Both the position numbers and the translations under genes were made by a program. A stretch of 64,000 bases of DNA from Ischnura elegans (taxonomy: Eukaryota; Arthropoda; Insecta; Odonata; Coenagrionidae). Below, in pieces: positions 12,001 to 22,157 of the stretch. The notes below the pieces were generated by a model. That model did not search any database, was not told the DNA's origin, and saw nothing but the letters and a program-made list of their open reading frames with translations. The stretch is from positions 4,278,001-4,342,000 of the forward strand of contig NC_060252.1 in NCBI RefSeq assembly GCF_921293095.1, given 5' to 3'. The first letter of the stretch is position 1, and each line of letters begins with the position of its first letter.

Positions 12001-15000
12001 CATCTCAAATAATATCTGTTTTTGCTCATTCTGGAGACAAAAAGTGGTGCTTGGTACATATGCAATGGTAGGTATTTTAATTTTTGATGAAACTGATAAC
12101 TTTTAAAATTTAGGTTAGTCGTGATCAATCGTGCCAATCTCCATCCCGGTCACTCCCTGCCACTAACACGTGCAGTATCACGGCTGTGCGTCGTGCTGCG
12201 TGCCGATAGAAACATGTTCGCGGATTTGTATGAACATGAAAATTCTTCCGGCTTCCAAGTACCACACGGAAAATTCAGTGCGGCTCCAAATAAGAATCGT
12301 TATGAAAAGGGTGACTGTCAACTTCTTTGCATACGACCAAGATTGAAATGGAAAAATATCCGAAATAACGTGATCTATAAATCTCCTCCTCGTGGCATAC
12401 GCGGCCTGGGAAGAATGCTGGTCGAAAAATCTTGCCGTGATTTTCACATTGAGAAGACTCTTCGGGTTAATATTTCTCCGCAAAATTATGTGTTAGTAAA
12501 ATTAGGCCCGGCCTGAGGACGCATTGGCTGAGATGGATGAGTTGAAAGTAGATGCTTCCATTGTTGTAGCTAATAGTTAATCGGTAACTGGGGAAAATTG
12601 CAACTCTCTCCCCATCCTAGGAATGCTGCATAACGGTCATGACATCACTTAAGTTTCCATATCATCCGTGCAAATAATGATAGAGGCCTTATATTTACCG
12701 CAATAAATAAAACATATTTCATTGAAAATGAATTTTGAAATTTTTTATATTATCTCTGAAAATGAAGGTTTTATTTAAAAAAAATACGACTTTGAAAGTT
12801 GAAATGTCGACGACCATTCGGAGTCCATTGTAAAGCTAACATTCTCTTTATGGATAACATAATATGAACGAAACATATCTCAAGCACCATCAGCACGAGT
12901 TTCAGATCCCTCCCATCACTGCACATCACCTTATTCATCGTTTCCATGGTAACTGCAAAGTGCATCCAAGAAAATGTATGTGTTGCCATAGCTGAGAAAC
13001 TAAGGATATGCGATCCCAATGTTTATAGCGCAAAGACTGCTCAACACTGTCTCCCCTTCCATCTCCTGAACCACTGCAGATTCCTCCTGAAACACTCTGT
13101 GTAAAAGAATGCATCATTTTAATTTCTTATTAGTTTTTTTCCAGGTGGACTGGGACGCGCTCCCATGAGTCAGGCCGGGCCTAAAAAAAAAGAAGTTTTT
13201 GTGTCCACTCCGATATTTCTTGAAAGTGTAGGAATTGAGTCAAAGGGACCCTCACTTCAGTTGTAATTCACATCGCGGCGCGGCCGAAACAGAAAAAAAA
13301 GAAAGGCGAGAATTGAAGGCATTGAGAGCGAAGATGAATCGGGGGAAGAAGGAACAGCGCTCTACAGGGAGGTGTACTCGATTTTCAAGAAATATAAACC
13401 GAGCTATTCGCAGCGTAATGCAAATTTTACGAGTGGTTATATATGTTCAGAGAAGTTTCAGAACTTCGGCACGCGAGGGAAGCACTGGTTTTCCACGGTC
13501 GTGTGAATGCACGTTACGTATGAACCTGGACACAAATGACAGAACATATCACATTCATTTGTGAACAAACGGTTTCTCTTTTAAATGGTTTTGGTGTGGG
13601 ACAATTAAAATGACCTAGCATATTAATTGATTGTTCCGGTGGCAGGTGGCGACGTGTCGCAGCTGAGGTCGTCGACTCGAGCGCCTCTCGACGGCGTGGA
13701 CATGAGCGCAGTGATCTTTGGCGAGGCAGATGGTCTCGCCGCACTGCGACCTCCCGTCCACACGTACCACCAGAGGCGTGAGGTCCTCATCAACATTGAC
13801 GAGGCAGATGGATACGCCGCCCTCCGCGTCGGAAACTACAAGCTGGTGGACGGTATGTGCCGAGGACGAATCGGCTGAATCCTAGAAATAACAGTTCAAT
13901 GATGGAAAAATGGACTTTTTTAATCGGATTATTGCGGAAAAATTAATGCACGCCAACGACAGAGATCTTTTTTGGATCGCATCTTTCCGTTCCCTTTTTA
14001 CTGTGCATTTCATTTTTTATGACCGAGAAATATTTTTCCAAGTTTTTCGATACGAGTTGACGAAACGCGAAATAAATGTGAATGAAACGGCTGACTAAGA
14101 TACTGTGTACTTAAAATAATTTTCCCTTTTGAATAATTGCGCTAACCGGACGCTAATTTCCCCATTAATTCCAACAGATTCGACAAAAGTTTTTTCTGAG
14201 AAAAACACCCAAGAAGTCTGGAATCTCGTTTAAATTGTAAACGTCCTTAACGGCAACACTATCCCTATTTTGTTAATAAACCCACTACCTGCACACTACC
14301 TGCACGAACACAAGGAAAGTCTCCTATGTCTTTCGAAGAGGTGTACTAGGTCAATAGAAGAGCTCTTGGCTTCATCCGAGAGCTTGAAATTACCAAAGGC
14401 AGAACGACGAATGACGCTTCTTGCTTCATCTACATCTACATAATACCTTAGGAGCCACCTCTTGGGTGTTTGGCAGGGGGTGATCAATCACCAGCATGTA
14501 GCATACAATTGGATTCCTAAATGCACACCACATTAATAATTAGCAATAATTTGGAATGAACAACACACATGAAATTAAGCTTATATAATAAATACATGTG
14601 CAGACCCTTTATAATAACGATTCCGTGCTTTCCCGGCGAATGGACTTGGTAAAGAGTTCTCGGGATCGCCACCGGGTCAGGAACTCCATATCTGCCAACG
14701 TTTCGATGTCCGACTCGGTCATCGTCCTCAGGGCTGTGAATGAGCCCTTCACAGCCCTGAGGACGATGACCGAGTCGGACATCGAAACGTTGGCAGATAT
14801 GGAGTTCCTGACCCGGTGGCGATCCCGAGAACTCTTTACCAAAACCTTTATAATAACGTTTCAATACCCTCAAAATTTAAGGAGATATCCAATTTTTTGG
14901 CAGCCTTAAGAATTTACCGAAACAAATTGTTTCTTTAATTTAATTGGGAAATAAATTGAAAAATTTTGGCCACTTACACAAGAAACAGTTTTTATAGATT

Positions 15001-16401
15001 TGGTTTAGGTTTGCTCATCTAGTCTAGAGTTACTCCCAGGTATTATTCCCATTTCTTTAGCCATTTGGATAACAGAGCAATCGCTAGGATGGGTTGAGCA
15101 GTCCAAGTCGTGATACAATAATTAGGCATCCAGGTTATAACAATCACAAATGTCGTAAAACATGCATTGAGTTTTTCTTTCACTCAATTCTAAGCCTTTA
15201 ACCCAGTTGCTTTTTAACCTTCAGATACCTAACTCGCGTACTGCATTCACTGGATTAACGTACTTAGTGTACATTTTCACCAGTTTGAGAGTCTCTTTGG
15301 TGGAATGGCTCATTTCCAGCAATCATTCCAAGAAGGAAATCTCGCGTCGAGTGAACTGACGAAGAACAGTATAAACGCATGCGCACGACGAGAGCCAAAC
15401 TAAGACCAATGAAAATTATCGCGCTACACAGCAACAAGACTGATCGTGCACGATTTACTGAACCTGAAAAACAGCTGAGCGTTTTAACTGAATATAAGGA
15501 TTAGAGCTGTACGGCCTCGAATAGGAATTGTAAGGTGAAGCGCTCCAACAGCCGTAACGTTTTGTACTTGTCCGTTTTACACCGACCAGGGCACTACTGT
15601 ATCGGTATAACTTGACTTAAGACATCAGGGACAAAACAAAGCCTCTCAACCGGTAACCATTGACAATCACTCACTCATTCAATCACACACACAAAGACAC
15701 ACAGGTTAAAGATGCTAGGGGAATAAGCTCAAGGAGAGCGGGTGAAGATGTATTATAAGACAAGATGGGTGCGTAAAAACCCTGCCAGAAGAGTTTAAAA
15801 ACACTCTTGAAAGCTTCATTATTAATATGTAAGCAATAATGATAAATATCTTGCGGTGTAAATAACCTTTCTTAGCAGTCGTTGAATAGATGCATTTTGA
15901 CATCCGTTTCCAGGCACGACCGTCTTCGGGCTGCAGGACCACTGGGTTGGAGACTCCGGCAAGAGCTCCAAAGGCACTCCGAGCTACAATGTGTCCGCAT
16001 TGGTCTCCAGTGCAGCGGGCCAGGCCCTCAGCCGCTCAGCCCCAGGGGCCCTCATCGCAGACAAGGCCCAGCGACTGCGGCGCCTCGCCACCGTCAACTG
16101 CGACGCCCAGTGGCCCCCCAAGGACCTCCAGGGCCCCAAGCTGTTCCCGCCGTGCAAGCCCATCCTCAGGCCCTGCCTCTTCGACGTGGCGCACGACCCC
16201 TGCGAGCGAAGGAACCTGTTCGATGTCCTGCCGGAGGTGGCAGCCGCCCTGCGAAAGCGATTGGACCAACTGAAAGCGTCCGCGGCACCCACCAACAACC
16301 GGAGAAGCGACCCTCGGGCGGACCCCAGAAACTGGGGCGGGGTGTGGACCAACTGGAACGACTACCCTCGGCCCAGAACTCCACTCTCCCTATTCGGATG
16401 A
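1..16401 (+). CDS. Arylsulfatase B-like gene, 3' six exons (5' partial)
   Basis: The gene joins 1-41, 3852-4167, 8061-8218, 10326-10461, 13646-13852 and 15914-16401, giving about 447 residues. Every junction is GT-AG and keeps frame (phases 0,1,0,1,1). By family knowledge, arylsulfatase B removes 4-sulfate from N-acetylgalactosamine in dermatan and chondroitin sulfate in lysosomes. The fragment follows the vertebrate enzyme in order: GFQDYYTHQ, RPLFLYVALSAPHSANS, KYA-AMVWKLDEAVG, FLSDNGAQT, KISPWEGGVR, ISDWLPTLFSAAG, PLDGVDMSAV, LRVGNYKLVDG, CLFDVAHDPCERRNLFD. Residues matching the catalytic His, Asp-Asn and Lys are kept, so an active enzyme is plausible. The CxPSR motif with the formylglycine cysteine lies upstream of the window. 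Insects carry several ARSB-like paralogues, so the exact orthologue and symbol are left open. Confidence 0.93.
42..3851 (+). other. Sulfatase intron 1
   Basis: This 3.8-kb AT-rich intron runs from GTAAGC to the acceptor CTTTGCAG. It holds a 14-base C run at 1088-1101. A GC-richer patch at about 2750-3190 looks like a decayed repeat of unknown family. A reverse-strand copy of the short GGCAGGGGGTG repeat lies at 3732-3804. I see no other gene or ordered structure. Confidence 0.75.
3732..3804 (-). repeat. Short conserved interspersed repeat, copy 1
   Basis: Read on the - strand it contains ACATCTGCAAAATACCCTGC, then GAGCCACC, GGGTGTTTGACAGAGGGTG and a terminal TGATAAATCA hairpin. The same order appears at 14426-14493, 37205-37254 and 43880-43942. 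Family name unknown to me. Confidence 0.75.
3852..4167 (+). CDS. Arylsulfatase B-like exon B
   Basis: The exon begins after CTTTGCAG with SVAETILNQ and ends in KYA plus one base before the donor GTGAAA. It carries STVGRYSTDLFAEEA and RPLFLYVALSAPHSANS. The histidine of APHS aligns with the active-site His of LALQSVHEP in human ARSB. It ends with the YIEDESRRKYA segment matching the family's IQDKNRHHYAG. The open frame continues past the donor to 4295, but that extension has no family match. Confidence 0.92.
4305..4959 (+). mobile_element. ~655-bp MITE family, copy 1
   Basis: Inverted ends AATAGGATAGTTTCC and GAAACCACCCTATT bound a segment that recurs nearly whole at 35588-36255 (reversed), 37733-38378 and 45672-46341. 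Shared internal marks are TTCATCAAAGAAAACGAAAG near the left end, a TAGCAGGGTACTC / CTAGCAGCCTGCG block in the middle, and CGCGTTTTCGCGCGCTTGAA towards the right. It has no coding capacity, so movement would need a transposase supplied elsewhere. Bases TA next to the GGGTGG terminus may be the target site. Confidence 0.88.
5039..5348 (+). mobile_element. hAT-type MITE, 310 bp
   Basis: It begins CAGGGGCACAGC and ends GCGACACTG, short imperfect inverted termini typical of hAT elements. It is flanked by CGTTAGAG (5031-5038) and CATTAGAG (5349-5356), an 8-bp target duplication with one mismatch. Long G runs sit at 5064-5076 and 5296-5311, the second facing a run of nine C. No transposase is encoded. 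Confidence 0.72.
8061..8218 (+). CDS. Arylsulfatase B-like exon C
   Basis: The acceptor ATTTTTTCAG is followed by CG, which completes an Ala codon, then MVWKLDEAVGKVV. FLSDNGAQT carries the Asp-Asn pair that binds the active-site calcium in sulfatases. The exon ends NYPFKG before GTGAGT in phase 0. An open frame continues to 8452 beyond the donor and is intronic. Confidence 0.93.
8219..10325 (+). other. Sulfatase intron 3
   Basis: A 2.1-kb intron from GTGAGT to TTGCTTGCAG. Apart from a 14-base G run at 8846-8859 I see no element or gene in it. Confidence 0.75.
10326..10461 (+). CDS. Arylsulfatase B-like exon D
   Basis: It encodes EKISPWEGGVRTCAFVW and NQLFHISDWLPTLFSAA. The Lys of EKIS aligns with the active-site Lys in the RKWSLWEGG block of vertebrate ARSB, so the intron falls two residues before a catalytic position. 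The exon ends with one base of a Gly codon before GTGAGA. Confidence 0.93.
10914..11407 (+). mobile_element. piggyBac-type MITE, 494 bp
   Basis: TTAA at 10910-10913 and 11408-11411 flanks ends that are inverted copies: CCCTTTCACTGCTGTGAAC on the left and, read from the right, CCCTTTCTCTGCTGTTC. TTAA duplication and a CCC start are marks of piggyBac transposition. Inside are the palindrome GAACGTACGTTC near the left end and a hairpin AGGGTCCCT...AGGGACCCT at about 11007-11033. There is no transposase frame. Confidence 0.8.
12502..13184 (+). mobile_element. Candidate MITE with 15-bp terminal inverted repeats
   Basis: TTAGGCCCGGCCTGA at 12502-12516 is matched exactly by its inverse complement at 13170-13184. 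The 15-base perfect match at 683 bp spacing, GC-rich in an AT-rich intron, suggests a non-autonomous DNA transposon. The flanks are A-rich on both sides, so no target duplication can be assigned. The interior has no recognisable coding. Confidence 0.55.
13646..13852 (+). CDS. Arylsulfatase B-like exon E
   Basis: After GTGGCAG the exon completes a Gly codon and reads GDVSQLRSSTRAPLDGVDMS. The PLDGVD block matches the conserved PLDGFDVW of ARSB. REVLINIDEADGYAALRVGN matches the family's LLHNID...AAIRHGNWKLLTG. It ends LVDG with one base before GTATGT. Confidence 0.92.
14426..14493 (+). repeat. Short conserved interspersed repeat, copy 2
   Basis: CATCTACATCTACATAATAC is followed by GGAGCCACCTCTTGGGTGTT and TGGCAGGGGGTG. 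It ends in the hairpin GGTGATCAATCACC at 14479-14492. It is the clearest forward copy of the four in this window. Confidence 0.8.
14606..14858. mobile_element. Foldback element with perfect 95-bp arms and target duplication
   Basis: Arms 14646-14740 and 14748-14842 are exact inverse complements over 95 bp around a 7-bp spacer TGAGCCC. CCTTTATAATAACG occurs at 14606-14619 and again at 14845-14858, a 14-bp direct repeat consistent with a target-site duplication. A 26-bp single-copy lead (14620-14645) precedes the left arm. A duplication this long suits target-primed retrotransposition with inversion better than DNA transposition. Short open frames on both strands arise from the palindrome. Confidence 0.85.
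15914..16401 (+). CDS. Arylsulfatase B-like terminal exon F
   Basis: It reads GTTVFGLQDHWVGDSGKSSK, then a Ser/Ala-rich stretch with PSYNVSAL, and CLFDVAHDPCERRNLFDVLP, the C-terminal block matching LWLFDIDRDPEERHDLS. It ends GGVWTNWNDYPRPRTPLSLFG and TGA at 16399-16401. The exon is GC-rich, unlike its introns, so long shadow frames exist on both strands. The phase from exon E and the family match fix the frame. Confidence 0.92.
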
Positions 16402-19400
16402 ACTGAGCTGCAAGACTGCATCAATATGCTGCTCACTGTCCGCGCATTCCGCAGTGGATGACTTCTGCGCTGGGAGAGTGCGATCTCGGGAATCCAATTG
16501 TCGCGGTAGAAAAGGGAGACCAACTGGGATCACATTCTTAATGTTCGTTGCCATCGTTTTCGTCCGCCATACGCATTTATAGGAATAAGAATTTCCCCAG
16601 CTATTCTTCGGCCGCATCGGCTCTCGGAAAGTGCGCTCCCTTCCTCCCTGAGTGTCGTCCCGCAACCCGTCCGACTGATCGATGAAGTTTCACTTCTCTT
16701 CGCGAAGGCGCTCTGAAGGCCATTATGCCTGAACTCTGCCATCTTTTTATTTTAATTTGCCCTTCTAACGCCTTTAGCCCTGCGCTGGTCATTTGAAGGC
16801 CGAATGCTTTTATGTGATGAAGAATGATGCAGGGAATTACTGCTCGGGATGGATTCAATTCGCATGGACGTTGCCACGTCGCAAAAGTAAAAAAAAGAGA
16901 GCTGGAAACAATTTTGCGATGTCGAATGACTATGTGAATTTTATTGCAATTGTCAATGGAAAACCGCCGTCGTATAAACTGGCGTTGCAACGAAAGAAGT
17001 ATTCCACCTCCGCAGTGACGAGTTGCCCTCAAGAATGGAAAGTTGTAGAATTCACGTCCTATGGATAATGGAGAGATTATTTTGTCACGCGATGTTCTCA
17101 GTTTCACAATTTCTCGCAAATTTAAAATGTATACAAATTATAAATGTATTCCTCTTCTTTGATAAAATTGATTGCTACAAACAATGATATCGATACTAAA
17201 ATTGAGTGCAACACGTCTCTTGAGTGTATTCTACATTCAGAAATTGCTATCACTAGATGATGAATGTTGAAACAAGGCGGGAAGTACACCAAATGCTTCC
17301 TAGCCTAGTGGGAGGACGTTTAAAGCGTCGTGGACTTTATTTTTATGGAGGAAAGGGGTGACTCGCCACGCATTCGTGAGCGGAGGAGGACACACTGTGT
17401 ACAGTTCTACAAACTGCCGCAGATGGCTGTCTCTTCCAAGTTTAACCAAAAAGAAGAGGTGAACAAGATATATGCTCATAGGCTACGCATGTTAGTTTTG
17501 CATACGTTACTGAAGCTATGAGCGCATAAAAAAATTGCAGAAGTTTCTGCTGACCACCATCCGCTGTCAGCAGTCGCCGCCTAGGCCCATAATTGGCTGG
17601 CAGCAAATTTGACGTCCCGATTTGGACACAAAAGTCAACTGTACATAATGGAGTAAAAACGATACATTTTTTATAATTGAGCGATGTATAGGCAGTAAAA
17701 GTCTTACGTAATCGCAAACTGTAAGTTATGATTCTCATTAAGTTTTATTGTTATATAATGAAAATTTCGCTTTACCCCTGTGCTAATACAAAGAAAGATT
17801 ATTCTGTTAAATGGTTATAGTTCATTTTCCTATGTACACGCCTGTTTTTAGAATTTGGGTCTTCGTGTCGTCACAGTTGGATGGATGAATTACGAACGGG
17901 TGCTGGCCAACCCGGCAGGAATTTGGTGTGATCGTTGTTTATGTGCATGTTCGGAGCTACTGGGGCTGTGGCCATGATTATTTTCATATAAATCAAAATG
18001 CAATGTTTATGAACTGAAGGGTTGATTTCTTTGTGGCGATAATGGTTTTGGCAGATTTGAAATTGCACAGAAAAATATTTTTCCGAAAACTACAGAGATT
18101 AAATTATACTGCTTAAACATTCACGGTATCAATTAAAGTTTCACTGCCATCCCTTCGTTGCGGACATAAATATATTTTGTTTCTCAGCCATTGAAATCTT
18201 TGTTTGGGTCATTCTGTCTCAGTGAAATTGTCAGTTGAAGCCGTGATTTCCAAAACAATATAAGTTCATTCCGTAATTTTTTTAAACAAACCACCTTCTC
18301 TGCACATCTTCAAAAGTAACCAAGGCCATCACTTCATCTTTTTCTCATAAATAGTTCGGGTAGATTTACGGATGTTTATTTATACAAAAATTCTAGCAAA
18401 AGTTATGTCATCCCCAAAGATGGGCAAGCAATCTGTGCATCCCACATTCCATCCTGTGCAGATTTTTTAAATTTTGGCTTCTGTGGAACCATGGGATCAA
18501 AGATCTGGATAAAAATTTGTGCATTGCATGTCCATTCACTTCCAACAGAATAGGAATAGTTACTTTTGCTAAAAATTGGACCGTTAATACGCAATATAGA
18601 TTTAGAGTTGAATTCCCAGTGTATACATAAAAAAGTATGTACTGCTACTTAGGCACATTAAAATGGCTATTTTTTAATGTACAAATACCTTACTTCTTAT
18701 AGAGACCCATTAAAAAGTATGACAGGCCTAAATTTGTGCAATTTGGCTGAATTCATATTAGAAGAAAACTTGCTTTAGATACAAACTCGCATTTATTAAT
18801 CGCAATGGGCTTCATGGCAGTAGCAGTGCCTTCATCATTCAGACGGCACGACTACTACGTGATACAATTTTATCTATTTCATTCTAAAATATGAAAAACA
18901 CATACAGCAAAGACGCCACTTTACTATGGTTAAGTAACGGTACATACTTATTATATATATACATTGGAAATTATATTATAAATATAAAAAAAAATGCACA
19001 TAACAATGAATAAGTAGCGTAGTTAGGGAGAAATGCGATGTGGTTGACAGGTTTTAAACGGCCTGGATTCTGTTTATCTATTTATTGGGAGAGCGTTTCA
19101 TCATGTGTGGGAGGAGTGGCTTGAAGAGAGGCGGAAGACAAGAAAGCGCCTCGAATGAAGGTGAGTAAGTGTGGCCGTGGAGGTGGGTTGGGTTGGACCT
19201 TCACGCGTCCGGAGCAGTCGAGTTTAGGATGTTATGAACGAGTTTTAATTCAGCAGTGAGTGAAAGGGTGGTGAGTGAAGTTAGGGATGGAGAGGGAGGA
19301 GAGAAAGCCATTGGCGGACACGCTGCGGAAGTGCGTCCATCCATTGTCAACTGTTTTTGCAAAGGAAGTGCAGACTTAAGTCAAAAGATGAAAGATTCGT

Positions 19401-21947
19401 CTGAGAGGAGGTTGATGAAATAGATGGGATGGTGAAAATGGGAAGAAAGGTCATACAGGTCATTCATTTGTCGGTGAGACTGAGGAGTCGGCCCAAGGGG
19501 AACACTGCCTTCGCGTTTTGCACGCGTGGGAAGAATTCAATTAGGTGTCTGTTAGAAGACGTAGGTCCGATGTTGTCGAGACAAGTTACAGTAAGTGATT
19601 AGTGGCAGAATAGTTGAATTGAAAGGCGGGCTCCCATGGGGAAATTGAAATCAGGGTCAACGCATAAATTGAAGTGTGCAATTAAACCAAGTTATTTCTT
19701 AAAATGAGTTCAAATGGAGACGTGCATGCGATCGTGAATGCACGCGAGGGGGACCCCTCCTTTGCTGCAAGCGCAAGAGTCTTTGACTGGAGATTGCCTT
19801 CAGCTGCGGATCACTATAGTATCCCACTGTCAGTGCGAGAAAATGTGCGAAGGAGCGTCCTTTCGTCGGGGGAGGGGCCTCGAAGACTCTCGCGCGGAAC
19901 CAAACGCAATAAGGAACATCGGATAATTGGGGGAAATTATTTCATCGGAAAAAATCTAAAAAACAAATATTTTACTAAGTTTGAATGTAATCTGTTTAAT
20001 TTGATACCAAAAAAACATGGATATAGGTTCGTATTTACCCACATTGGTTCAGAATCTTCTATTCTCGCATATCCAGTCCCAAAAGTAAATGGATGATTCA
20101 ATTACGAAAGGACAGGCTACTTTCACTAAGGAATGGAATGTGATCTCAATTAGAAGGGAGGGGCTAGTGTGGGTAAGAAGGGATAGCTGGTATCCATGGA
20201 GCTTTAGCCAAGACGATGAGCGGACCAGGAGACACGTTTCCAATATTCAACGGCACACGCAGCTGAGCATGCTCTGCCATAAACTATGAAGGCTTCTTTC
20301 CTCACGATTCTCGTGGAATCCGTGTTAGTGGCGGCTTGCAAAGGATTCGAGGGCATCGGTAGCGGTCGGACGTTACACGGACGGGCGTAAACACAGCTAT
20401 AAGATGGTGCGAGGAAGTTTAAATTTTCATTTGAAAGTTGATCTTGTGCGGTAAAGATGCGGTAGTTGAATAATTGAAAAAAATAAATAATAATAAAATC
20501 GGGTAATATCTTCCCTGTAATATCGAGTAATATGTTCCATCAAGGAGAGAGAATATGCGAAGGAATGGGAGTTTATCCCATTTTTTCGTAGTTTTTTGAG
20601 GGCTGTCCCTCGCGGCGTAAGACGAAAAATGAATAGTTTTTAATTTAAATATTTTCTTCCCACTTTCACTAAAACAAATCGGGCAGTAAATCTTGGACGG
20701 ACGGAAGAAAACCTGGTTTTTGACCGCCAGCAAGTGTTCATTTATTTCTTACATATTATTCATAATTTGTTTGGTATCGTTAATTAAATAACACTGATAA
20801 TAACAGGTGATGACACTGCTACGTTACTAAGTCGGCCTGCCCTTCTATTAGCCTCCTTTATGCCTCTATAGGACAATGATTCTGAGGGGACTAAACTCAA
20901 TATTCATAGGCTACGATCATTCCCTTAAAACTATCTTCATGTTGTCACACTTATAGTGCACCTACTTGAAGTGTCTGTTCGTGAGATTCTGCACGAATCA
21001 GTAGAAAATTACGAAGAAATCAATCAAATACCATCATTATACATCTACCACCACTGAATAATTGAAATCAGTGATTAGAAGCTTCGCAAACCCGGCACGA
21101 GATGGCCACAGAACCTTTTGAAAAGGGTGACAATGGGATTGAAATGTTCTAAAGCCCTCAATCGAATGGTCCCGCACCCAGCATAAGACTTATGATAGAG
21201 CAGACGCAACTTTACTCGCACACTGAGTACTCAATTTCCTACACTTAAAATTAAGGAGTTGAAAATTTTCGTATGCATTTATTATTGAGAAACACACACT
21301 CTTTAAACTGCATTGAAATACGGTGACAAAGGGGTCATTTGAAGTTAACACCTCGGTTTTGACACAGCAGTTTTTTTTTGTAAATCTAAAACGTTCCATC
21401 TATAATAAAAATAAGCATATTTAAACTAATTCCATTTTAGTTGCATCACATGAATAAACATTTCTAGAGAAATATTTGACATATTTGTTCACATTCGCTT
21501 TCCATATCAATATTTCGGTTATAAAAAAGTTATAAATTTTATAAATGAAATCAATCAGTTCGGGTTGATTGATCAAGGTGAAACTAAATTTTCCATTTTT
21601 ATTAAAAAGTACAGCACTTAAATATCAGGAAAACTACACATGAATTATATGTTATGATTTAACATTATTATAATTACACAGTTTCCTCATTACCAATACT
21701 GACAATTTCACAAGACAAGGCAATCCCTTACCAATATTATTTATTTTAAATGCGATCTCTATCAGCCAATTAGCTGATGAGGGTTCTCACAATTTCAAAT
21801 TATTTACGGTACTGACTGAAATCCTTCAAAATATCATATTGCTTCGTAATGCCATCATATTTTCCGCTCCGTGTTCACTTGACAACACTCGAAAATTTTC
21901 GCACCCATATGAAATACCCAAATAAATGAGATCAGAACGGAAGAATT
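16402..21947. other. Spacer after the sulfatase gene
   Basis: About 5.5 kb without a gene I can support. The first part must hold the sulfatase 3' untranslated region, but I could not choose a polyadenylation site. The stretch 19020-19700 is purine-rich on the + strand. The open frames near 16600-17120 and 19704-20096 lack family matches and splice support. Confidence 0.6.
21740..21745 (-). terminator. Candidate polyadenylation signal
   Basis: AATAAA on the - strand, about 200 bases after the stop codon of the 166-aa membrane-protein gene. Position and strand fit, but no transcript end is visible. Confidence 0.4.
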
Positions 21948-22157
21948 TTACGAACTTTCGTTCAATGAAACTCTTTGCTTATTGAAACTCTTTCCCTCGA
22001 CAGCGGCCAGGAATTTGGAGCGAATGGTGAGGTAGTATTGAAACCACACGGCCAAGAAAGCAGGGGCGAAATTTGGCCTCGGAACCTCGTCCTCACTTTC
22101 TTTCACGTCATTTGCTGGTGCTTTGATTTCATCTTTCATCTCTTCCGAGTGTTGGTC
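21948..22157 (-). CDS. Membrane-protein gene, coding exon 2
   Basis: It reads DQHSEEMKDEIKAPANDV to SLNESS and a TAA stop. Sixty-nine codons remain open from the acceptor, and the phase agrees with exon 1. Acidic residues dominate the first third and aromatic or hydrophobic residues the middle. Confidence 0.66.
   Translation of the reverse strand, partial: DQHSEEMKDEIKAPANDVKESEDEVPRPNFAPAFLAVWFQYYLTIRSKFLAAVEGKSFNKQRVSLNESS

Larger units (their letters stand above)
10462..13645 (+). other. Sulfatase intron 4
   Basis: A 3.2-kb intron carrying a piggyBac-type MITE (10914-11407) and a second inverted-end element (12502-13184). The stretches 11412-12501 and 13185-13645 hold nothing I can name. 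Confidence 0.72.
13853..15913 (+). other. Sulfatase intron 5
   Basis: A 2.1-kb intron holding a short conserved repeat (14426-14493) and the foldback element (14606-14858). The remaining 1.05 kb to the acceptor GTTTCCAG shows no further structure that I can see. Confidence 0.72.

Noticed and set aside
12121-12516. 131-aa open frame in sulfatase intron 4
   Set aside because: No start context, domain or splice logic, and the opposite strand is open over the same bases.
15882-16406. 174-aa open frame overlapping the last sulfatase exon
   Set aside because: Shadow frame in a GC-rich exon. The sulfatase frame has splice phase and family match.
19704-20096. 130-aa open frame between the sulfatase and membrane-protein genes
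   Set aside because: Composition changes abruptly within it, and there is no family match or supporting signals. It could be chance.
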